From positions 73,526 to 137,525 of the forward strand of contig CAVUDD010000001.1 in NCBI GenBank assembly GCA_963740205.1: a stretch of DNA of 64,000 nt, in the 5' to 3' direction. The notes below the pieces were generated by a model, which searched no databases, was not told the DNA's origin, and saw only the letters and a program-made list of their open reading frames with translations. The DNA is from UBA2137 sp963740205. GTDB lineage: Bacteria; Pseudomonadota; Alphaproteobacteria; Micavibrionales; Micavibrionaceae. A program made the position numbers and the translations under genes. Of this stretch, positions 1-8,800 are shown piece after piece (within the stretch, counting starts at the first letter, position 1; each line of letters begins with the position of its first letter).

Positions 1-198
1 ACGCCTATGACATCAAAGAATGATTTTGACATGCCGATGATGATAACGCCTGATGAGGCTGCAAAAGCGCTGGCCAAGGGATTGCTGAAATCAAAATTTG
101 AAATTCGTTTTCCCAGTCTTTTTACTTTCTTTGTAAAATTCTTATCGATATTGCCCTATTGGCTATATTTCCAAATTGCGAAACGTATCGAGAAGTAA
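1..198 (+). CDS. Short-chain dehydrogenase/reductase, C-terminal fragment (cut by window edge)
   Basis: The frame is open from the first base (Thr-Pro-Met...) to the TAA at 196-198, so this is the 3' end of a longer gene starting outside the window. The remaining 65 residues look like the tail of classical SDR oxidoreductases: a P-M-T-x-K-N segment, then 'TPDEAAKALAKGL', a Phe-Glu-Ile-Arg-Phe-Pro segment and a hydrophobic Leu/Pro/Tyr end, seen in SDRs that act on lipid-like substrates. The NAD(P)-binding fold and catalytic Tyr-Lys would lie upstream. Its stop abuts the photolyase ATG at 199, so the two are almost certainly co-transcribed. The family call is fairly sure; the substrate is unknown. 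Confidence 0.7.
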   Translation, partial: TPMTSKNDFDMPMMITPDEAAKALAKGLLKSKFEIRFPSLFTFFVKFLSILPYWLYFQIAKRIEK

Positions 199-1728
199 AT
201 GGGGGTATTGCGACTTATACTTGGCGACCAGCTATCCAAATCTATTTCGAGCCTGTCTGACTGTAAGAAGGACGAAGATACAATTCTGATGTGTGAGGTT
301 TGGGATGAGGCGACCTATGTCAAGCACCATAAGAAAAAAATAGCCTTTTTGTTTTCTGCCATGCGCCATTTTGCACAAGAGTTAGAGGGTGATGGCTATA
401 AAGTTCGATACACTAAGCTTGATGACAATGAGAATGTGGGCTCTTTCTCTGGAGAAATTAAACGCGCGGTAAAGGAGATTTCACCTGATAAAATTGTAGT
501 TACCTTTCCAGGTGAGTGGCGAGTTCTCAAAGATATAGAGAAATGGGAAGGTGATTTTGGTGTCGATGTTGAGATTAGAGACAACGACCAATTCTTGAGT
601 ACGATAGAAGAGTTTGAAACATGGGCAGAGGGTCGCAAAGCTTTGCGTATGGAATATTTCTATCGAGAGATGCGTAAAAAACACGGCATCCTTATGAATG
701 GTGATAAGCCTGAGGGCGGTCAGTGGAACTACGATTCCGAGAATCGTAAGCCACCTAAAGAAGGCTTGAACGTCCCTAAAACCTACATGGCTCAAACAGA
801 TGAAATCACTGATGAGGTCATGGAGCTAGTAGCCGAAAAATTTGGTGATCATTTTGGTGATCTTAAACCTTTCTATTTTGCTGTTACACGTGATCAGGCA
901 CTTTATGCTCTCAATAAATTTATTGATGAACGTCTAAAAACTTTTGGTGATTATCAGGATGCCATGGTCGAGAATGAACCTTGGATGTATCATTCGCATC
1001 TATCATTTTATATAAATTGCGGCCTACTTGCTCCCTTAGAGGTTATCGAGAAAGCAGAGATGGCATATCACAACGGTGACGCCCCTTTGAACGCAACGGA
1101 AGGTTTTATTCGTCAGATACTGGGTTGGCGTGAATATATGCGGGGCATGTACTGGAAATTCATGCCCGAATTTGCAGAAGAAAACGCCTTAAAGGCCGAA
1201 CGCAATCTTCCCAAATTTTATTGGGACGGGAATACAAAGATGAACTGTGTGCGTCAATGTGTTCTTGAGACAAAAGAGAATGCTTATGCGCATCACATTC
1301 AACGCCTTATGGTACTTGGGAATTTTGCATTGCTTGCCGGCATTGATCCCAAATACGTCAATGAATGGTTTTTAATTGTGTATGCCGATGCTTATGAATG
1401 GGTAGAGTTGCCTAATGTCTCAGGCATGTCACTTTATGCGGATGATGGTCGCATTGCGAGCAAGCCTTACTGTTCAAGTGGATCTTATATCAATAAAATG
1501 TCAGACTATTGCCAAAACTGTTCTTACAGCGTGACAAAGAAAAATGGCGATAAGGCTTGCCCATTTAATTACCTTTATTGGGATTTTCTCTCGAGAAACC
1601 GACAGAAGCTTGAGGGTAATGGGCGTCTCAACATACCCTACAGTACACTATCAAAAATGGATGATACAAAACGTCGCGCTATCCGCGAGGACAGCAAAAG
1701 ATTTTTAGATAATATAGATTATGATTAA
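199..1728 (+). CDS. phrB: FeS-containing prokaryotic (6-4) photolyase (PhrB/CryB type)
   Basis: This 509-aa protein has the size and layout of the iron-sulfur bacterial cryptochrome/photolyase family, which repairs (6-4) pyrimidine photoproducts with light using FAD. An N-terminal antenna-binding fold opens with VLRLILGDQLS, and the C-terminal helical FAD domain contains ILGWREYMRGMYW and NVSGMSLYADDG. Four cysteines at residues 350, 438, 441 and 454 fall at the same numbers as the [4Fe-4S] ligands I recall for Agrobacterium PhrB. A further Cys at 354 is extra. The start follows directly on the SDR stop (TAAATG), indicating translational coupling. The gene ends about 140 bp before secE. Family assignment is confident; activity on a given lesion is inferred. 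Confidence 0.92.
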   Translation: MGVLRLILGDQLSKSISSLSDCKKDEDTILMCEVWDEATYVKHHKKKIAFLFSAMRHFAQELEGDGYKVRYTKLDDNENVGSFSGEIKRAVKEISPDKIVVTFPGEWRVLKDIEKWEGDFGVDVEIRDNDQFLSTIEEFETWAEGRKALRMEYFYREMRKKHGILMNGDKPEGGQWNYDSENRKPPKEGLNVPKTYMAQTDEITDEVMELVAEKFGDHFGDLKPFYFAVTRDQALYALNKFIDERLKTFGDYQDAMVENEPWMYHSHLSFYINCGLLAPLEVIEKAEMAYHNGDAPLNATEGFIRQILGWREYMRGMYWKFMPEFAEENALKAERNLPKFYWDGNTKMNCVRQCVLETKENAYAHHIQRLMVLGNFALLAGIDPKYVNEWFLIVYADAYEWVELPNVSGMSLYADDGRIASKPYCSSGSYINKMSDYCQNCSYSVTKKNGDKACPFNYLYWDFLSRNRQKLEGNGRLNIPYSTLSKMDDTKRRAIREDSKRFLDNIDYD

Positions 1729-1870
1729 GTGAAAAAACCTCTGGAAATTGCTTTTGTTTTGATTTAAGACATGAAACATCTTCATTGATACTTCCCTTAC
1801 TTTAAGAGCTGACCACCCAAATGGGTTACGGGGCTTGTGGGGAAAAGAGAAAAATGATTAAGGATTTAAA

Positions 1871-2062
1871 ATGACTAAAACGACACCTGTTCAGTATTCT
1901 AAGGAAGTTAAATCCGAATTGAAAAAGGTCACGTGGCCATCAAAGGATGAAACTATCAAGTCAACGATTGCTGTTTTTATCATGGTGGTTGTTATTGCTA
2001 CGTTTCTGTTTTTTGCAGATCAGGTGATGTCGTTTTTTATCAGACTGCTTCTGGACTTATAA
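1871..2062 (+). CDS. secE: Preprotein translocase subunit SecE
   Basis: SecE clamps SecY in the Sec protein-export channel of the inner membrane. The 63-aa product has the short single-spanning form usual in alphaproteobacteria: an amphipathic segment with the family motif 'SELKKVTWPSKDE' at about residues 15-27, then one membrane helix at about residues 35-60. It directly precedes nusG, the conserved order at the head of the ribosomal protein/RNA polymerase cluster. The 142-bp gap upstream has no tRNA gene, although tRNA-Trp often sits there in other bacteria. Confidence 0.96.
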   Translation: MTKTTPVQYSKEVKSELKKVTWPSKDETIKSTIAVFIMVVVIATFLFFADQVMSFFIRLLLDL

Positions 2063-2096
2063 AAATTAAAAAGGCTTGAGATAAGGAAATAAAATT

Positions 2097-2627
2097 ATGG
2101 CACAACGTTGGTACGTACTTCACGTCTATTCTGGGTTTGAAAATAAAGTGGCAGAGGCCATCAAGGATAAAGCAGCCAAAAAAGGTCTTTCCGATGCTAT
2201 TGGCGAGATTATGGTTCCGACCGAAGAGGTTGTTGAAATGCGCCGTGGTCAGAAGGTCAATGCAGAACGTAAATTCTATCCAGGTTATGTTCTCGCGAAA
2301 CTGGATATGAGTGACGAAGTTTGGCACCTTGTAAAGGACACGCCTAAGGTTACAGGATTCTTGGGTGCAGGTAATAAGCCTTCGCCGATTAGTGAGAAAG
2401 AGGCAGCAGCAATCGTTCAGCAAGTCCAAGAAGGTGTTGATCGTCCACGTCCAAGCGTTACTTTTGACATTGGTGAAGAGGTCAAGGTTGTTGATGGGCC
2501 ATTTGCCTCCTTTAACGGTAGCGTAGAGGAAATTGACGAAGAGAAACAAAAACTGAAAGTTTCCGTATCAATCTTTGGTCGTGCAACACCGGTTGAGCTT
2601 GAATACACACAGGTTGAAAAAGCCTAA
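2097..2627 (+). CDS. nusG: Transcription termination/antitermination factor NusG
   Basis: NusG binds RNA polymerase, affects pausing and links transcription to Rho or the ribosome. The 176-aa protein starts 'MAQRWYVLHVYSGFE', typical of the NGN domain, and carries 'FYPGYVLAKLDM' near residue 60. The C-terminal KOW domain is recognisable at 'GEEVKVVDGPFASFNGSVEE', about residues 124-143. Length matches the family. The gene lies 34 bp after secE behind a purine-rich GATAAGGA site. Confidence 0.97.
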   Translation: MAQRWYVLHVYSGFENKVAEAIKDKAAKKGLSDAIGEIMVPTEEVVEMRRGQKVNAERKFYPGYVLAKLDMSDEVWHLVKDTPKVTGFLGAGNKPSPISEKEAAAIVQQVQEGVDRPRPSVTFDIGEEVKVVDGPFASFNGSVEEIDEEKQKLKVSVSIFGRATPVELEYTQVEKA

Positions 2628-2648
2628 ATTTAATCTTCTTTAAAAAAC

Positions 2649-2677
2649 TTGCATTATGCGGTTATCACTACTATGGT
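2649..2677 (+). promoter_or_regulatory. Possible promoter for rplK-rplA
   Basis: TTGCAT and TATGGT are separated by 17 bp in the 148-bp gap between nusG and rplK. The -35 match is weak, and I see no terminator after nusG, so read-through from secE-nusG is equally possible. Confidence 0.3.
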
Positions 2678-2775
2678 GACGCCGTTTTGTGGAAGGTTGT
2701 CTGGAGAATTTTCGAGCCATCCAGAGCCGTACCACGAAAAACAAACGTTGAAACTTTAAGCCAACGGAGGAAACC

Positions 2776-3216
2776 ATGGCAAAAAAAGCAAAGAAAATTG
2801 CTGGTTTAATTAACCTGCAAGTTCCTGCTGGTGCTGCTAATCCATCTCCACCCCTAGGGCCCGCTTTGGGTCAACAAGGTGTGAATATTATGGAATTCTG
2901 CACAGCATTTAATAATGACACTAAGGATTTAGAAAAAGGGATGCCTGTACCAGTGAAGATCACTGTGTATGAGGATCGTTCTTTCTCATTCGTTACAAAA
3001 TCAGCTCCTGCAAGCTATTATATTAAGAAGGCTCTTAACCTTCCCAAAGGTGCCGATAACCCTTCACGCGAGACTGTTGGTACAATTACAGTGCGTCAGT
3101 TGAAGCAAATCGCAGAAGCAAAACAAAAAGATTTAAGCGCTAATGATGTCGATGCGGCTGTCAAAATTTTGTCAGGTACATGTCGCTCAATGGGCGTAGA
3201 AGTTGCGGAGGGTTAG
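2776..3216 (+). CDS. rplK: Large ribosomal subunit protein L11 (uL11)
   Basis: L11 binds 23S rRNA at the GTPase-associated centre and is needed for RelA-dependent stringent signalling. The 146-aa product has the proline-rich N-terminal switch region 'NPSPPLGPALGQQGVNI' and the C-terminal rRNA-binding domain, with 'GTCRSMGVEV' at the end. A strong ACGGAGGA ribosome binding site lies 7 bp before the ATG. rplA begins only 3 bp after its stop, so the two are tightly coupled, as is usual for the L11 operon. Confidence 0.98.
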   Translation: MAKKAKKIAGLINLQVPAGAANPSPPLGPALGQQGVNIMEFCTAFNNDTKDLEKGMPVPVKITVYEDRSFSFVTKSAPASYYIKKALNLPKGADNPSRETVGTITVRQLKQIAEAKQKDLSANDVDAAVKILSGTCRSMGVEVAEG

Positions 3217-3219
3217 ACA

Positions 3220-3939
3220 ATGGCATTTAAATCAAAAGCAATGAAGAAAGCCTATGAAGGCGTTGATCGCGAAAAGCATTATGCTCTTAATGATGCTATA
3301 GCCATTCTTAAGGCCTCTGCCAAAACACGTAAATTCGATGAATCAATTGAATTGGCAATGAATTTGGGCGTTGATCCCAAGCACGCCGATCAAAATGTCC
3401 GTGGAATGGTTGTCCTTCCAAATGGAACGGGGCAAACAGTTCGTGTTGCTGTGATGGCAAGAGATGCAAAAGCGGATGAAGCTAAAAAAGCTGGTGCTGA
3501 TATTGTTGGTGCAGAAGATCTGGCCGATAAAATTAAAGCTGGTGAAATGGACTTTGATCGTTTGATCGCCACACCAGACATGATGCCACTAGTTGGGCAG
3601 CTTGGTCAGATTTTGGGACCCAAAGGCCTTATGCCGAACCCAAAACTAGGTACAGTAACAGTTGATGTTGCTAAGGCAGTTGAAAATGCTAAAGGCGGAG
3701 CAATTGAGTACCGTGCTGAGAAGGCTGGTATTATTCATGCGGGCGTAGGTAAAGTTAGTTTTGACGATAAGAAATTGTCTGAAAATATTCATGCCTTTAT
3801 CGATGCTATTGCAAAAGCAAGACCAGCTGGTGCAAAAGGAACTTACATGCGTAAGATCACTCTAACATCAAGCATGGGGCCTGGATTAAAGCTAGACCTT
3901 GGTAATCTTGGTATTGGTAAGACTGCAAAAGCTGCTTAA
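3220..3939 (+). CDS. rplA: Large ribosomal subunit protein L1 (uL1)
   Basis: L1 forms the mobile stalk that helps eject E-site tRNA, and in many bacteria it represses its own operon by binding the mRNA leader. The 239-aa length is standard. The family signature around 'PLVGQLGQILGPKGLMPNPK' (about residues 122-141) is present, as is 'GTVTVDVAKAVENAKGG'. The gene ends 26 bp before a strong terminator, so the L11-L1 transcription unit closes here rather than reading into rplJ. Confidence 0.98.
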   Translation: MAFKSKAMKKAYEGVDREKHYALNDAIAILKASAKTRKFDESIELAMNLGVDPKHADQNVRGMVVLPNGTGQTVRVAVMARDAKADEAKKAGADIVGAEDLADKIKAGEMDFDRLIATPDMMPLVGQLGQILGPKGLMPNPKLGTVTVDVAKAVENAKGGAIEYRAEKAGIIHAGVGKVSFDDKKLSENIHAFIDAIAKARPAGAKGTYMRKITLTSSMGPGLKLDLGNLGIGKTAKAA

Positions 3940-3964
3940 GAGCACCATAAAACATACAAAATTT

Positions 3965-3994
3965 AAAAAACCCGGATTTATTCCGGGTTTTTTT
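3965..3994 (+). terminator. Rho-independent terminator after rplA
   Basis: The arms AAAAAACCCGG (3965-3975) and CCGGGTTTTTT (3983-3993) pair perfectly around a 7-nt loop and end in a T run. This separates rplKA from what follows. Confidence 0.9.
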
Positions 3995-4014
3995 ATAAAT
4001 AACTCACTATTTAG

Positions 4015-4044
4015 TTGACATTATTATCGCAAATAAAATAAAGA
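4015..4044 (+). promoter_or_regulatory. Promoter for the orphan gene at 4082
   Basis: A perfect TTGACA (4015-4020) is followed after 17-18 bp by an A/T-rich -10 region (ATAAAG/TAAAGA, 4038-4044). It lies between the rplA terminator and the ORF. The -35 box is convincing; the -10 box is weak. Confidence 0.55.
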
Positions 4045-4081
4045 GAGGGCGTGTAACTCAATATTCTACAGGGAGAATGAA

Positions 4082-4444
4082 ATGTCCACATATAGGCCTT
4101 ACGAAGATACAGTAAATTTAGAAGATCCAATCGTGAAAATGAGACCACCAAAATTTGGTGATGACTTATGTTTAAAGCACTTTGGTATTTCCTCAATGAA
4201 GGGAATGGGGGTAACAGCTAGCGGTAAAGATGTACTTATTGGTAGTGATGGTGTCGCAATTCTAATAAGTCCTATTCCTTTGGTAGGAGAGAGGCCATGC
4301 AAAACCTCCGATGCTTATGCTTTGGCGGCTTTGGGTGTAGATAAAGCTATAAATGCAGTGGGCTACGTCAAAGGTGGTGGTAAGGTACTTATTTCTGATG
4401 GCTGTGATGCCATTACTAACAGACCTTGTCGTATGCTTGGCTAA
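4082..4444 (+). CDS. Unrecognised 120-aa protein inserted between rplA and rplJ
   Basis: I do not recognise this protein. It has a GGGAG ribosome binding site 6 bp before the ATG, its own promoter box and its own terminator, so it is a self-contained transcription unit inside a normally conserved gene order. There is no signal peptide and no membrane helix. Four cysteines are present (in DDLCLKHFG, ERPCK, SDGCD and NRPCR). Two short segments resemble each other: 'SGKDVLIGSDGVAI' at about residues 57-70 and 'GGGKVLISDGCDAI' near the C-terminus. Together with the NRPCRMLG end these faintly recall PAAR-like beta repeats, but that is a weak guess. Codon use looks like its neighbours. Confidence 0.75.
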   Translation: MSTYRPYEDTVNLEDPIVKMRPPKFGDDLCLKHFGISSMKGMGVTASGKDVLIGSDGVAILISPIPLVGERPCKTSDAYALAALGVDKAINAVGYVKGGGKVLISDGCDAITNRPCRMLG

Positions 4445-4464
4445 TAAAAGATAATTATTTTTTT

Positions 4465-4500
4465 AAAAGGGTTGACAGATGACTGTTGACCCTTTTATAT
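4465..4500 (+). terminator. Terminator of the orphan gene, overlapping the rplJ promoter
   Basis: A 14-bp stem (4465-4478 with 4483-4496, two G-U pairs in RNA) closes a 4-nt ATGA loop. A TTTT run lies at the 3' end of the stem, followed by ATAT. It begins 20 bp after the orphan ORF stop. Confidence 0.8.
4472..4500 (+). promoter_or_regulatory. Promoter for the rplJL-rpoBC operon
   Basis: TTGACA (4472-4477) and TTATAT (4495-4500) are exactly 17 bp apart. Both boxes lie within the terminator hairpin of the preceding gene and its immediate 3' flank. Transcription would start about 170 nt upstream of rplJ, giving a long leader. The prediction comes from the boxes alone. Confidence 0.6.
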
Positions 4501-4581
4501 GCGCCCTGAACTTTGTCCAAGACTGCAGGTTATTTGAAACCCTGCATAGATAAAGAGAGACTTGAAAACAGAGCCTGAATT

Positions 4582-4651
4582 GGCTTTATATTTGAATTTC
4601 TTTTTGTTGAGAGTGTTTGGATGAGGCTTTAATATTTAAAGCCTCTTTTTT
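4582..4651 (+). promoter_or_regulatory. Attenuator in the rplJ leader
   Basis: The arms GAGGCTTTAA (4623-4632) and TTAAAGCCTC (4636-4645) form a perfect 10-bp hairpin followed by TTTTTT, about 15 bp before the rplJ ribosome binding site. An upstream GGCTTTA (4582-4588) duplicates the 5' arm, so it could pair with the 3' arm instead and act as an antiterminator. L10/L12 leader control of this operon is well known; the detailed mechanism here is inferred. Confidence 0.6.
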
Positions 4652-4677
4652 ATTTTGTTTTATAAAGGAGAAATGCC

Positions 4678-5196
4678 ATGGGTATGACCCGTGCAGAAAA
4701 ACAGGATCAGATCGAATGGTTGAACGATAAGTTCACCAATAGCGGTATTGTTGTTGTCACACAGAATAAAGGTTTGACAGTTACACAGATGACAGCTTTG
4801 AGAGACAACCTCAGAAATGAGGGCGCTGGCTTTAAAGTTGTTAAGAACACACTTGCGAAACTGGGTGCCAAGGGAACAGATTACGAGAATATCGTTGATT
4901 TGTTTAATGGGCCTGTCGCGATTGCTTTTTCACAAGACCCTATTGCTGCTGCAAAGGTTACCCAAGAGTTTGTTAAAGATAACGAGCGTCTGGTTGTTCT
5001 TGGTGGTGCTATGGGCGCAAAGGCTTTGGATGCCGCTGGCGTGGAGGCGTTGTCAAAGCTTCCATCTCTAGATCAGTTGCGTGGAAAACTTGTTGGTTTG
5101 CTTATGGCGCCAGCTACGAAAATTGCTGGAGTGGCTCAAGCACCTGCTGGTCAACTTGCAAGGCTTATTGCTGCGAAAGCTGCAAAAGGCGAATAA
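4678..5196 (+). CDS. rplJ: Large ribosomal subunit protein L10 (uL10)
   Basis: L10 anchors the L7/L12 dimers at the ribosomal stalk base and typically represses its own operon by binding the leader RNA. The 172-aa product fits the alphaproteobacterial length and starts with 'MGMTRAEKQDQIEWLNDKF'. The C-terminal helix that carries L12, around 'GVAQAPAGQLARLIAAKA', is intact. An AAAGGAG ribosome binding site lies 7 bp before the ATG. The leader upstream contains an attenuator hairpin, fitting feedback control of rplJL-rpoBC. Confidence 0.97.
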   Translation: MGMTRAEKQDQIEWLNDKFTNSGIVVVTQNKGLTVTQMTALRDNLRNEGAGFKVVKNTLAKLGAKGTDYENIVDLFNGPVAIAFSQDPIAAAKVTQEFVKDNERLVVLGGAMGAKALDAAGVEALSKLPSLDQLRGKLVGLLMAPATKIAGVAQAPAGQLARLIAAKAAKGE

Positions 5197-5251
5197 CTTT
5201 AACTTGGTATTATTTAGAATTCACATTTAGAAGCTTAAAAGGAGAAATGAT

Positions 5252-5623
5252 ATGGCTGCTAACTTGGAAAAAATCGTTGATGATCTATCAGCGTTGACAG
5301 TAATGGAAGCTGCAGAGCTTGCAACACTACTTGAGGAAAAATGGGGCGTTTCTGCCGCTGCTCCTGTAGCTGCTGCCGCTGCTGCCGGTCCTGCGGAAGC
5401 TGCTGAAGAAAAAGACGAGTTCGATGTTGTTTTGACCGAAGCTGGTGCAAACAAAATCGCCGTTATTAAAGAAGTCCGTTCTATTACAGGTCTTGGCTTG
5501 AAAGAAGCTAAAGATTTGGTCGAAGGCGCACCTAAGTCTCTTAAAGAGGGCGTTAAGAAAGAAGAAGCGGAAGAACTTAAGCAGAAAATTGAAGCTGCTG
5601 GCGGTAAAGTCGAACTTAAATAA
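5252..5623 (+). CDS. rplL: Large ribosomal subunit protein L7/L12 (bL12)
   Basis: L7/L12 is the multicopy stalk protein that recruits translational GTPases. The 123-aa sequence shows the three standard parts: an N-terminal dimerisation region (about residues 1-32), an alanine-rich hinge (about 34-53) and a C-terminal factor-binding domain containing 'KIAVIKEVRSITGLGLKEAK'. It follows rplJ by 55 bp behind an AAAGGAG site, the usual two-gene arrangement ahead of rpoB. Confidence 0.98.
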   Translation: MAANLEKIVDDLSALTVMEAAELATLLEEKWGVSAAAPVAAAAAAGPAEAAEEKDEFDVVLTEAGANKIAVIKEVRSITGLGLKEAKDLVEGAPKSLKEGVKKEEAEELKQKIEAAGGKVELK

Positions 5624-5706
5624 TTAACCTTAATTGAAGGGAATTCAAAAAAGGTTAGATTATAAGTGGACAAACTAAATCGTTTCCGTTAAGTACATGC
5701 CAAGTA

Positions 5707-5732
5707 GGCGAAGGGCTATTCAGCCCCTCGCC
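5707..5732 (+). promoter_or_regulatory. Intercistronic hairpin between rplL and rpoB
   Basis: The arms 5707-5717 and 5722-5732 pair as an 11-bp GC-rich stem with one A-C mismatch and a 4-nt loop. No T run follows, so it is not a plain terminator. In E. coli this gap holds a partial attenuator and an RNase III site, and a similar processing role is a reasonable guess. Confidence 0.5.
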
Positions 5733-5877
5733 ACTTTGCGTTGAAATCATGTTTTAATCAAAAGCATCGATTTCAAACCAAATTTAAGAGATTTATTTAA
5801 AGTCGTGTGACTTTAAAAGACGAAAAGCTTTCGCCGTTTCTGCCAATGCGGAAACACAGATGATTAAGGGAAGAGCA

Positions 5878-8800
5878 ATGACCGCAAAAAAAGACACAAC
5901 ATATAATCCATCAGATATCGTAGATAGCTTCACAGGCAGAAAAAGAATTCGCCGTTCTTTCGGTAAGATCCGCGAAGTAACGCAAATGCCTAATCTTATT
6001 GAGATTCAAAAGAACTCATATGCTACATTTCTTCAGTCTGCGACATCTGATGAAGATCGTAACATGCAAGGTTTGCAAGAGGTTCTAACATCTGTATTTC
6101 CTATCAGTGACTTTAACGGTAATGCTGAAATTGATTTTGTAGCCTACGAGCTTGAAGAGCCTAAATATGACACAGACGAATGTCGTCAACGTGGCATGAC
6201 ATATGCGGCACCATTGCGCGTGACATTACGTCTATCTGTATTTGATGTTGATGAAGAAACTGGTCTGAAGTCAATTCGCGATATTAAAGAGCAAGATGTT
6301 TACCTTGTTGACATGCCTTTGATGACTGATAACGGTACTTTTATCGTTAATGGTACAGAGCGCGTTATCGTCTCTCAAATGCACAGATCACCTGGTGTTT
6401 TCTTTGATCATGATGGTGGTAAAACACACGTATCAGGTAAGTATCTTTTCTCATCACGTGTAATTCCATACCGTGGTTCATGGCTTGATTTTGAATTTGA
6501 CGCAAAAGATATTCTTAACGTGCGTATTGACCGTCGCAGAAAATTGCCTGTAACGACTTTCTTACGTGCTTTGGATTCTGAAGACACAAGAGCTTACCGT
6601 GCGGAAATGGAAGAAAAGGGCGAGCCTCTTGATCCATTGATGATACAGGGAATGACTAACGAGGAAATTCTATCAACTTTCTATGAAATTGATGATTACA
6701 AAAAAGGTAAAAAAGGTTGGACTTCAGCATTTGATCCTGACAAGTACCGTGGCGTTAAGCTCGCTTCTGATTTGATTGATGCTAAAACAGGTAAGGTTGT
6801 TGTTGAGGCAGGTCAAAAAATTACTCCTCGCAAGGCGAAAAGTCTGCAAGAAGAAGGTTTGAAGGAAATTCTCGTTCAGCCTGAAGATATCGAAGGTTCA
6901 TACCTTGGTCGCGATATCATTAATGAAAAAACTGGCGAAGTTGTCTATGAGGCAGGTCACGAGTTCACAGAAGATGATATTGCGAAATTGGATGATTTGG
7001 ACATTACAGATATTCCTTTGCTTGCGATTGATCACATCAATACAGGTGCACACCTTAGGAACACGCTTGCTGCAGATAAGACAGATACACGCGAAGAAGC
7101 GTTGATTGACATTTATCGTGTTATGCGTCCTGGTGAGCCACCTACCGTTGATAGTGCTGAGGCACTTTTCAATTCATTGTTCTTCGATGCGGAGCGCTAT
7201 GATTTGTCTGCAGTTGGTCGTGTAAAAATGAATGCACGTCTTAACTTGGATGCTCCTGATACACTTCGTATTTTGCGCAAAGAAGACATTCTTTCAATTC
7301 TGAGATACATGAATGATTTGAAAGACGGTAAAGGCGAGGTTGATGATATTGATAACCTTGGTAACCGTCGTGTTCGCTCAGTTGGTGAATTGATGGAAAA
7401 CCAAATCCGTATTGGTTTGCTTCGTATGGAGCGTTCAATTCGTGAGCGTATGTCATCTGTTGAGATTGACACATATATGCCGCATGATTTGATTAACTCG
7501 AAACCAGCACAGGCAGCTGTCCGTGAGTTTTTCTCTGGTTCGCAATTGTCACAATTTATGGACCAAACAAATCCATTGTCTGAAATCACGCATAAGCGTC
7601 GTTTATCAGCCTTGGGTCCTGGTGGTTTGACACGTGAGCGTGCAGGTTTTGAAGTTCGTGACGTGCACCCAACTCACTATGGTCGTATGTGTCCGATTGA
7701 AACACCTGAAGGTCCAAACATTGGTTTGATTAATTCATTGGCTACTTTTGCTCGTGTAAATCCTTATGGCTTTATTGAAAGCCCATACAGAAAAGTTGAA
7801 AACGGTCAGGTCACCGATGAAGTTTTCTACATGTCCGCTATGGAAGAGGCGCGCTACACTATTGCGCAGGCTAATGCCGAGTTGGATGCTAAGGGTAAGT
7901 TCACAAGTGATCTTATTTCTTGTCGTCAAGGCGGTGAGAACATCATGGCTACTCCTGATATGATTGAATATGCTGACGTTTCTCCAAAACAAATTGTTTC
8001 TGTAGCTGCGTCTCTTATTCCTTTCTTGGAAAACGATGATGCGAACCGTGCTTTGATGGGATCAAACATGATGCGTCAGGCTGTGCCTTTACTACGTACA
8101 GATGCTCCTCTTGTTGGCACAGGTATGGAGGCAACTGTTGCGCGTGACTCTGGTGCCGCTGTGACTGCGCGTCGTACAGGTGAAGTTCTGCAGATTGATG
8201 CTGAGCGTATTGTTATTCGTGCAACAGGTCAGTTAAGCGCTGATGAGCCTGTGGTTGATATCTATAAGCTTGCGAAGTTCCAACGCTCTAACCAGTCAAC
8301 TTGTATCAATCAACGTCCATTGGTGACTGTTGGTGACAAGATTAAAGCTGGCGATATTATTGCTGATGGTCCTTCTACACAGTTTGGTGAGTTGGCTCTT
8401 GGTCGTAACGTCCTTGTGGCATTCATGCCTTGGAATGGTTACAACTTTGAAGACTCCATCCTAATTTCTGAGCGTATTGTTCGTGATGATGTTTACACAT
8501 CTATTCACCTTGAGGAATTCGAGGTAATGGCTCGTGATACGAAATTAGGACCTGAGGAAATCACACGTGATATTCCAAACGTTGGTGAAGAAGCTCTTAA
8601 ACACCTTGATGAGGCGGGTATCGTCCATATTGGTGCAGAGGTTTCTCCTGGTGATATTCTCGTTGGTAAGGTCACACCTAAGGGTGAAACACCAATGACA
8701 CCTGAGGAAAAACTTCTCCGTGCAATTTTTGGAGAGAAAGCGGCTGACGTAAAAGACAGCTCACTTCGTCTTCCACCAGGCACAACAGGTACAATCGTTG

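Noticed and set aside
1729..1870. tRNA-Trp gene upstream of secE
   Set aside because: No cloverleaf or T-loop sequence is present in the gap.
5227..5673. 148-aa minus-strand ORF opposite rplL
   Set aside because: It is the antisense of the alanine-rich L7/L12 hinge and has no ribosome binding site or family features.
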